Source of the DNA: Pezizomycotina sp. ARF18
Taxonomy: Eukaryota; Ascomycota
Assembly: GCA_002224055.1 (NCBI GenBank)
Contig: AZLU01000001.1
Span: forward strand, 1-64,000
Direction of reading: 5' to 3'
Length of the DNA stretch: 64,000 nt
Below the pieces are notes generated by a model. It did not search any database. It was not told where the DNA came from and was given only the letters and a program-made list of their open reading frames with translations. Both the position numbers and the translations under genes were made by a program. Of this stretch, positions 55,685 to 64,000 are shown piece after piece; within the stretch, counting starts at the first letter, position 1; every line of letters starts with the position of its first letter.

Positions 55685-56749
55685 CTACGTCCTGTACAGT
55701 TTAACTTGAGGATCTTTCCTGATTGCTCGACGGAGTTCGTCTTTTTTGGAGGATAGCCAATACACGAAAGCCGTTATAGTTACGGTTTTTGGTCCCCAGC
55801 CCTTTTTTCTCTCATCGCCCTCGCCCCGAGGATTGTCGAAAGTCCACTCGTGCAGCTGTTGACAGCCCAACTTGGCGTAAAATCCCTTTGCTGCCTTAGT
55901 TGCTTCTATGTAGACCGCGTCTTTGCCACGGGCACGAGCTTCTTGGATGCCGAAATGTAGCAGGTTTCTTCCGATACGTTTACCCCGCCAATCGGGATGC
56001 GTGGCGATCCTCTCAAGTTCTGATTTGGTGATGTGGAAAGGATTTGGCGGATGTCAGTCTCATTAGCGAAATAATGCACTAGTTGAACGTGGACGGGCTA
56101 GTAGTGAGGCAATAGCAGAAGGGAATCAGTTGGTGACGAATCGAAGTCACATACCGCACCACTTTGCTCCACTGCTTTAACAGTTTTCGCAAACCACCTT
56201 GGGTTTCCAGTGACTTGCAGGCTCACTTCGGGATTAAAGCCCTGCTTATTCTCGTTCTGGTATTTGTAGAGCCCATCTTCGTAGATATCCGGATCGTCGT
56301 CAGAGTCTTCTACGTCTTCCATGTTCCAATCGCGAAACCTATAACATCACAATACCCCTTTGAGTTGAGCTCCCTGGAAGTAGCAATGCCAATATGGCTA
56401 TCGCGGGGTTTGCCTTTATGTACGATATTGAGACTTGCTCCTGGCAGAGGCTTGTCGTGTTGTCTGCGGAGATGACGATTGAACATGGTCTTCGCTTCAA
56501 TGCGGTAAAGCCGACTGCGCATCCTTTATATCCATTCTCGTGCGGCGTCAATATATCGGGTAGACACTGCGGATGGTACCGTCATTGCTGAAGGCCCGCG
56601 AATCAACGCGGTAAAACTCGTCTATATAGTGTTGAAGAGTCGTATTATTCCTAGTAGGATCGATTCTCGGTTTCCCGTAGTGGATGCGGATTATCTTTGG
56701 GGCTTTCTTCTCATTGTCTAACTTTTGCTTTTTGCTGGGTTTTTGCCAT
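55685..56749 (-). CDS. GNAT-family N-acetyltransferase, copy 2
   Basis: The proposed ATG at 56749 opens a Lys-rich leader (KKQKLDNEKKAPKIIRIHYG). Then come HYIDEFYRVDSRAFSNDGTI, RSVYPIY, KTMFNRHLRRQHDKPLPGAS, the strand NSKGYCDVIGFAIGTWKT, an acidic insert EDVEDSDDDPDIYEDGLYKY, motif A LERIATHPDWRGKRIGRNLL and motif B VYIEATKAAKGFYAKLGCQQ. The C-terminus DPQVKLYRT ends at 55685. In motif A the first conserved glycine of GxG appears as arginine (GKRIG), which may be real or a base error. The Lys-rich leader could act as a nuclear signal. Substrate unknown. Homologous layout to copies 1 and 3. Confidence 0.8.
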
Positions 56750-58478
56750 CGATTGGATCGGGGTTGGGACGCTTAATTCCGCTGCGCTTTCGAGTCATGA
56801 CCGGTCGTAATACGTCGGAGTCTTAGTTTGACGAGGTCTAGAATATCTAAGGCTAGTACTACCTTTCATCAATAGAAAGAAGAAGAAAAAATAACGATCC
56901 ATCGTTTATACGGCTGACTCCAGAAAGACTAATAAACTCTTGTCATATTCAATCGCGATAAAATGTTTCGTGTTTCATTCTCCTGTTCGAATGTAAACAC
57001 GAGAAGTTTTCTGAAATTGCGCACCACGACTGACTAGTACATCCGCGCTGATGACCAAACAATATAAGACTTGAAACTCTTTTCTTCCTTTTTTTTTTTT
57101 TTTTTTTTTTCGTGATTGATATACTGAGATCCCCTACTTATTCTATCGATTAACGAATTACAGGTCGAAGATGTTTCCTGTTTCGAGATTTTGGCTCAGA
57201 ATATTTCAAGATTGGACCGTTCAATGGTTAATAATCTTGCCCGGGTTAGGTTTTAGTTTCAATTCTTAAGCTACTCGTCCTATATGAATTCTCAAACACT
57301 TGTAAGTAGAAAGTGGGCTGCTATGAAATCCCGCTGGCATGCGTGTATCTAAAACTCGAATAATCACGTTAATCTGATAAGGGCCCATGAACGCATTTGG
57401 TTGTATGGAAAGTTGTTGATTTGCGGTGAAACGGCGGTATTCTATCGCAGCCTAATAGGGAAAGCGATGTGATAGGGAATGTTGACAAATATCGGATGCG
57501 CGGCTATGGCGGTTGTTGGGCGTATCTATCTGAGATCCTGCGCTGAAGTTGTCGAGCTTTCCGAATTTTTATTTTATTTTCAAGTCGCTGGAAGGTAGAC
57601 CGTAGTACCAATCTTCCGACAGTTTCAGACAGTCTGGCTCCATTCCTGGCGCCACCCCGGCTAAGAGATAACAACGCTAGCCCTAATTCTTAGGGTGGTG
57701 GGTGATTGAATCGCTTTCAGCTGTTACGATGGTGACTGGGCTTTTGGGTTGGGCATGAAACACTTTAATAAGCAATTTGCCTTGTTTGCGGACGGATTGT
57801 ATTCAAAATTCTTAGTTTTCGAGGTACGTAATATCAGATTAAAACGCAGCGGAAGAAATAGTGTTGATGCTTCAAGATTTAGAAGATCCAAGCATGATTT
57901 CATTCCGATGAAATTGATATCTTGAACCCATGCCTATTTTTGATGAGCGGAAAGAAACTGATGCATATTTCACTTTCGCATTGTCTCAATTCTGCTGAAA
58001 GCTGAGCTCAAACTTGCGAGTTACAAAATGTTTCTATGTATCGTATTGCATCACGGAAAGTTACGTGAACGCTGTGACCATACTTCACTGTTAGGTCTGT
58101 GGTACATTGCGTGGAGTAGGGCCCCTGAATGCAGGAATTATCTTAGATGAATAAGGCGTATCTCCAAGTACTTCCAGTGCAATGCCCTCTATCTTCGTGA
58201 ATGGCGAATGTTGCTACGCTTTACCTCCTGCACTCAGGCTAGGTGTCAGGGCATCAATGAAACGATTACGGTTATGAATTATAGTAGGAAAAATAAACTA
58301 TGACGTGGTGGCCGAGGGGTGATTATCCAGTAACAAAGAAGGCAAACCTCATTTTATCTCTTTTCGTGGCGCTGTATGACATTACTCATATTAATTATAC
58401 ATCGCACTATACTAAAATTTAAAATTTACATGTTATATTGACTGTGTTTATGAGTTACTAGTAGAAGGTTTGACTAGC
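56750..58478. other. intergenic, 1.7 kb
   Basis: No open frame of note. A T-run of about 23 lies near 57089. Nothing else recognised. Confidence 0.5.
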
Positions 58479-59809
58479 TTATTTCTTCGACGAAGACGAC
58501 GAGCCTTTATCCGGCTGCTTCCTGCTATCCTTCGAGGACGTCCTGGAGTCTTCTCTCGATGACCTGTGATGCTCTGACTTATCCCGTGCCCCCTACTTTG
58601 ATCCGAGGATGACTTTTTCTTATCGGATTCCTTCGTGCTTGAAGAGCGTTTTTCGTCATCATGCGAGGACGCTTATCATCGTAATGCGAGGACGTTTTTC
58701 GTCGTGATGTGAGCCTGAGGACCGTTTCTCGTCATGATGTGAGGGCCTTTTCTTATTCTCAGACGACGTGGAGGCCTTGCGAGGAAGATGGTCAAGTGGT
58801 TTTCCGTCTGGTCGTCATCAGGCATGTTGAATGGAGCCTCGCCAGCAATTTCCAGCTTGAGGCTTTTCATCAAAAGTTCACCCGTGTCTGTGAAGACGGG
58901 GATGAAAACATCCATTCCGTGGCTTCGCGCGAGTTCTAAGCCGGATATCACCAGCGAGCTGGCGATCCCATCCTCTGGTATTCAGGGGCTGTGGCGACAC
59001 TCTCGAGCACTATTTAGGAAGAAAAATCCGTCAGTAAGGGTAGTATTTCTTTAAATACTATTCAATCCACACAGGGGCATTCATAACTTACTCCAATTCT
59101 GTTCAGAAACGCCAAAGACTCCGTACCGCGCGGCGGTAATTACGTTGGTGTAATACTCAGCGAAATATGGGTCGAATCCGGCGGGAATATCTCCGCCTGC
59201 ATCTCCCATGTCTATATCTTGGACGGAGTGTGCCAGCCTGTCTATGTCATCAAGTGTTGCGTTAGGGTCTATTGCGATTGTTTCGGGCTGAATGGGTTCC
59301 CTCTCTTCATGGATCACACCTATTTCGGAAATCTCTTCCCTTCAGCGACCGGGATGTAAGGCCGCGTAGGATCACCGGGTAAGCTCCAACAAATGGACGC
59401 GACGACCTGCCCTCGCCCTTTGTTGGCACGTTGGTCAGCGGCAACCATGACGGCCTTGCGTAGCCTACTTTCTCGTCTCTGTCTGACGACCTGACGGCGA
59501 AATTCCAATGATCCTCTATAGCTTTCTTGAACATCGGACTCCGCTTGCCATCAACGTCGGGGTACATGGCATTGATCACGGGGTCTTTCTTGTACACGAA
59601 GCGGTCTATCTCGACAATCGCCGCCACATCCTCCAGTGTCGCCAGACGAAGCGCGATTTTCATGCCAGTGCTGCTTTCCGGAGCGGCGTCCTTTCCGGAG
59701 CTTCTCGACGATGTTCTAGAGTCTCTATGTTGGCCGCTGTTCTGTGACTTTCGAGGGCTTTGGATTTTTCCGAGCTCCTAGACTTCTCCGACCTTTTGTG
59801 GTCAGGCAT
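58479..59809 (-). CDS. GNAT-family N-acetyltransferase with charged tails, copy 3
   Basis: ATG at 59809. A Ser/Lys-rich leader (MPDHKRSEKSRSSEKSKALE, GKDAAPESSTG) precedes LRLATLEDVAAIVEIDRFVY and KKDPVINAMYPDVDGKRSP. The middle carries GQVVASICWSLPGDPTRPYI and an insert rich in Asp (DIDRLAHSVQDIDMGDAG). After an intron (about 58985-59080) motif A reads LESVATAPEYQRMGIASSLV, followed by LARSHGMDVFIPVFTDTGEL. The C-terminal 100 residues are disordered, with HHDEKRSSGSHHDEKRP repeats and a DSRTSSKDSRKQPDKGSSSS end. Both charged ends suggest nuclear or nucleic-acid contact, an inference. Q-x2-G-x-A of motif A is intact. Confidence 0.8.
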
Positions 59810-62800
59810 TGCGATTAGAGGTATATATTCGGTAACTCTTAAATTATTAAGGGATAATCGGGCTTAATTTTGTAGGAAACGGAAAATGTCAACTTGGAGT
59901 AATACAGAGCTTCCGATATGTGGAATGTCTAGTTATCTCAATAAATCTGAGCTGAGAGCTATTCGGGTTGGTACGATATAAATAAGAATAATATTCGCAA
60001 GCGTACGATCAATTTAGAGTAACATTTATATTAATCTCCTAGTATAACTTGAGCTCGAGTGTTGTTTTTTCTCTTAGGCTCAGAAGATTCCATACGTTTA
60101 TATATCCTATGTCACGTCTGCTATGACGTCCCATACTCAAGAAACTTTGTGAGGTATTTCCAAGCTCAAGGTCAGAGAAAAGGGGGCCTTTCTTTTGTCG
60201 GTGATTCTTTGGTCGAGCCTGATAGAAAAATTAAAGATATAGATGTTCTTATTCGCGCTGAAATCAAAGATACTGCACAAAATACGTCCAAGAAGGGGGA
60301 TCTCAAGGAGCAAACAAAATACCTCGCAAATCCGGAGATTGAAACCCACAGCCTCATCGGTGTGGATGAGACAAGAGGATGAAAGAGCCCTGTAACATAA
60401 TAAAATCTTTGTTATTCAACCTATCACGATTCAGGTTCATTTTGACTCCAATCCAGGTTTTGCCTTGCGAATAACATGTGACCTCGAACCAAGAGACGAA
60501 TGAACGATCCACTTGTAGGTCCTGGCATTGAAGCCCTGACTGTTAAATTTTACACTATAAAAATATAGCTTCATGGGGAAGACTTAGATAATTACCCTTT
60601 GTCTCCCGTGGCCCACGAAATACGGGTTTTCAAACAATGAACATTTGACAACAATAAATTGTCTCTAGAAGTCCGTGGGTATCTATTACTACAATATTGT
60701 TATTTGCGGGCTTTATCACTGCGCCCATCCCCCAAAATCTGGGTAAAGCTCATGGCTCGCACAGTCGGCTATACGGTATTACGGGCTGTAGACTGGATGA
60801 TTTAAGCGTCAAAGCGTTATATGGATTGCTAATTTGCGCATCAGTTTTTTTCACCTTTTTTTCTTTTCTTTTACACGGTGGCGAAAATATAATCCAGTGG
60901 ACAAAGTCTGAGATTTACACATTTATCCACCGCAAGTGTAATTAGCAAATATTTTATTCATTATACGCATCTACATAAATACCCTGCAATCGTTGTTTGG
61001 TTTCTATGTACTGAAACACCCATTAGAAGACAGAAGAAAAGGATTGATGGTTAATCGGGAGTCCAAGTTCGCAGATATATCACGACTACGGGCGGAACTG
61101 AAAGCCAAAAGTTATCGCTATGTCTAAAGATAAAACTTGGGTGAAAAAGCCTTCGGAGGATACGCGAACTTGAATATCCCAAGTTGACTCTTTCGCAGAT
61201 TGTTGTGGAGAAAAACTCCCGGATCAAGAAAATTCGGTTATCTTCACTGAGAATGGCTAGTTCTTGGACAAGGAATATCATATAAATATCTTGGAGCTAT
61301 AATTCTTATAGATAATATCGAATAAAACAAATGCCTTTGAAGAGTTAATGCTGTTCAATATTAATTGTGAATCGAATACTCTCTATTGAATACCACGTGG
61401 GAGCCTGAAATATTTTAATCCTCTTTATTGCTCAAGAGCGGATAGGGAGATTAACGAGAACTTGTAATGAAAGAACAGTGCGAAGGCTATTTATCTCGCA
61501 AATTATCACGCCACGTTGCAATAGATACCGGAGAACCCTTCAAAAAAAAAAGAAAAAGATATGCCTAGAGGCAGGCTCGCCATATTCCGTGGCGACATCT
61601 TATCTACTGTCATGCCGATCACCTAGTGCATTGTCTGGACTATTCAGGGTATTTCCTGCGTGATACAAAGATGAGAGTTCGCCAGTCTAAAATCAAGTCT
61701 GACTGTCGAATAGGCGCTTGGCTATTACTATCGTGACAGTATAATTTGGTAAATATCTGCGAATGAGGAATATAAGTCATTTCTGATGTATTAGTCTCCG
61801 GTACCATTTTGATATACCAAAACTATAGGCTGTTATCGAATATTTATAAACTGACGTAATTCTATGCGGAACAATCGCGGAGTGCCCGCAAACCGACTGA
61901 CTGCAAATCGCGAGCTGAAGCTGGGTTCGCGAAGTGAGCACCAATCGTTGAGCCACCAGTGGCCTCTATAAACAATAGCTCAACGAGTAAAGTGCAATCA
62001 TTGGTAAGAAGAGACGCCGAATCGGAATCATTCTCACGAATCAGTCGACATCGGATTCGCAATTTCTCTATCTATCCTTCTTTCTAGAAGGCCGTTTTAT
62101 CCTGGCCCCAAATGTGACAGCAGAGGATTGCGAGCGTTAGTGTGCAAAGGAAGCAAATAAGCACCGTGGCGTGCGGCGTATTTTGTGGATACCCACGAGG
62201 CTTTTCATGTGCGCCCCCGGATGCTCCAGCAGGGATTTATTTTTCGTTCATCCTGCCCCAGGGCTCCCGTAGAACCTTCCTTTCATCATTCATCCAACTT
62301 CAGGATCAAACCATCACTTTGCCCTAATCTTGACTATCATATCGCCTCTTTCTACGCTCGTTGGCAGGTCGAAAATTTTGGGGGTTTCGTGATGATGATC
62401 GCTGGCTTTTCAAGCTCGTGGTTTTGGGGGGTTCCTCTTGGACGGAATCCGAGTCCCGCTGTTTGTACCTTCCCAGTCGGTTAGGACCTCTGGCGGCAAG
62501 GAACGTGGGTCATCCCCCGAGAATAGCCACGTAACATGGGTATGGATAGGATATGGTTCTACATCTATTCACTTTTTACAATTCTGCACATATGCATGGT
62601 CCCCTCAATCCTCAGCTACACTGTGCTCTCTTCTTATTTGATGAATAGAATTCAAACTTAAAAGAAGAATATGCATCGAATAAGGAATGTCCACAACGTG
62701 CCAGGTGGATATTATCCGACCGAGGGAGCATGTAAGACGCATCCGTGAAGAATAAAATTCAAGAAAATTCATCGTGAGAATTGCTTATTCGCGTACTTTT

Positions 62801-63052
62801 GCGGCTCAGGGCTAAGGATATTTGCGAGATTTTCTGGAAAAAGGAAGTAGTTGCAACTCTACCTGAATCCTCTTACTCCCTCGCCTTATGAGTCTTGCGG
62901 TATCGAAATATATATGGATTCCTTTTAAAAGAGCTCCACTTCCACGCGTCACGCACATCTCTTAGCGATTAAATATTCCTTTGTTTCCAAGATATAATTC
63001 CACTTCCTCGGGTCCTTTCCAACGTAATGGAATCTCGGCGGACCTAAATGTA
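59810..63052. other. 3.2-kb gene-poor region
   Basis: Only short frames without motif. The longest, on the plus strand at 60059-60382, has no ATG. No repeats, tRNA or transposon ends recognised. Confidence 0.5.
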
Positions 63053-64000
63053 ATGGAAACACGGTCCTCGTCGTCGAATTCAATAGTTGGAGAACAAGAT
63101 ACTGGTACCGGTACGGATCGCGGGATATTCGGAATACGACGATACGATGTTGTGGTGGGAGCGAGAGACTGGGTTACGCATCGATAGGGTTCTTCCTGAT
63201 CGTACTGAGGATAATAGCGAGAACGAAAACGGTCGGATAAGGGGATGGAAGGGTGACGACTACATAATATGGACTACGATAGTGTTTTGTGTTGCGGATT
63301 TACTGCTAGTTCATGATTTGTGTAAGCATACGTATAAGATCTTTGCAATTAATTAAATATTTAGATTGAAACTCATGATATTTCTCCGTTCTAGGCAAAG
63401 GAGTCCAGATCGGGTTGTCTGCTCGCCCGTTCCGACGGAGCAAGATATCCAACTTTTGAGCCGGACATTACGAGACAACTTCGTACTATGGTACGCTTAC
63501 GTCCATTTCCTCTGGAGTCTGAAAGCCTGCATGTTGTTCCTCTACTGGCGATTAACGTAAGTCCTCCTAAATCGTTCGATATGCTGTGATTCCGAAGTTT
63601 GTTTGAATCGTATTGACTCAACATTCGTCAATAATAGAACAGGCCTGAGCGCCCGGCGACTGGTAATATTCACGGCCTGGTTTGTGTATCTCCTACATCG
63701 TCATGGTCCTTTATCTCGGTCTCCACTGCACACCCGTACAGCGTAACTGGCAAGTACGACCAAACCCGGGCCCGAAGTGCAACACTATCGCGCGGAGGAT
63801 AAATTTCTTCCTCGTAGGAATATTGAACATCGTAACCGACCTGCTACTCGTCTCTATCCCTCTACCATTACTGTGGCGAGCTCGCGTGCCGCTACAGCGA
63901 AAGCTTATATTCGGGTTTCTGCTTTGCTCCGGGTTCCTGATCGTGATCGTTGCGGTTATCCGAAACGTGAGCTGCCTGGTGGAGACTAATTGGCACCAAG
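63053..64000 (+). CDS. SAT4/rhodopsin-domain integral membrane protein, copy 2 (cut by window end)
   Basis: The likely start at 63053 gives METRSSSSNSIVGEQDTGTG. Helix 1 is LGYASIGFFLIVLRIIARTK, followed by GWKGDDYIIWTTIVFCVADL (DDY motif and helix 2). Then RDNFVLWYAYVHFLWSLKAC and MLFLYWRL, an intron starting GTAAGTCC, a third region ending at CNTIARRINFFLVGILNIVT, DLLLVSIPLPLLWRARVPLQ, and RKLIFGFLLCSGFLIVIVAV with RNVSCLVETNWHQ at the edge. The DLxxxxIPxxLLW and RRK/QRKL blocks are hallmarks of the fungal rhodopsin (SAT4) domain. The C-terminus lies outside the window. Related to the 51.5-kb gene in fold and motif order. Confidence 0.8.

Noticed and set aside
60059-60382. 107-codon plus frame
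   Set aside because: No ATG at its start, no motif, AT-rich codon use unlike the real genes.
1-64000. CRISPR arrays, bacterial operons, rRNA genes, riboswitches
   Set aside because: The intron-bearing genes show a fungal nuclear genome; no regularly spaced repeats or rRNA-like segments were seen.

Overview
This window comes from a nuclear chromosome of a filamentous ascomycete, most likely Pezizomycotina. The basis is short GT..AG introns of roughly 50-160 nt, genes on both strands with no operons, and families typical of that group: F-box proteins, SAT4/rhodopsin-domain membrane proteins, GNAT acetyltransferases, a fungal MscL with a C-terminal Cys-pair tail, an NTF2-like secreted protein, small secreted cysteine proteins and a steryl-acetyl-hydrolase-type esterase. 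An AT-rich, RIP-like element end lies at the left edge. I cannot name the species.

The sequence carries many single-base errors. Nearly every long gene jumps frame, and wherever I could resolve the jump one base is missing, usually from a short homopolymer. The lectin-like gene becomes divisible by three after adding 3 bases, the dioxygenase after 2 and the RNA ligase after 3. A ~205-bp tandem duplication near 26.2 kb has copies differing only by indels. I read this as an under-polished long-read assembly, so most 'broken' genes here are probably intact in the organism, and gene ends are approximate.

Layout. 0-1 kb: hAT-like transposon end in AT-rich DNA. 1.9-4.9 kb: two tandem F-box genes (-). 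5.5-8.3 kb: secreted repeat protein built from low-complexity modules (-). 8.6-10.4 kb: one possible and one likely small secreted protein (-). 12.5-13.7 kb: ankyrin protein (+). 14.2-15.0 kb: MscL-type mechanosensitive channel (-). 15.9-16.9 kb: phytanoyl-CoA dioxygenase family (+). 17.7-18.7 kb: F-box protein (+). 19-21.2 kb: unrecognised minus-strand coding segments. 22.2-23.3 kb: seven-repeat PLL-like beta-propeller (+). 23.8-25.6 kb: TPR-ankyrin paralogue of the 12.5-kb gene (-). 26.6-27.7 kb: T4 Rnl1-type RNA ligase (+). 27.7-31.6 kb: almost gene-free. 31.7-32.3 kb: well-expressed-looking secreted protein (+). 32.7-35.6 kb: three tandem copies of an unrecognised small Cys/His protein (-) with matching core promoters. 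36.2-38.1 kb: large charged repeat-bearing protein (-). 38.9-39.6 kb: NTF2-like secreted protein (-). 39.8-41.2 kb: small ORFs. 41.4-43.3 kb: disordered conserved-looking protein (-). 44.4-45.3 kb: orphan protein (+). 46.9-47.6 kb: secreted protein (+). 48.0-49.4 kb: HSL-family alpha/beta hydrolase (-). 51.5-53.3 kb and 63.05 kb to the end: two SAT4/rhodopsin-domain membrane proteins (+), flanking three tandem GNAT acetyltransferases (-) at 53.8-59.8 kb.

No biosynthetic pathway is encoded. The content looks like accessory, lineage-specific territory: duplicated ubiquitin-ligase adaptors and ankyrin proteins, secreted low-complexity or cysteine-bearing proteins, a lectin-like propeller, and sensing membrane proteins beside acetyltransferases. 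The best candidate for something undescribed is the 32.7-35.6 kb tandem triplet.
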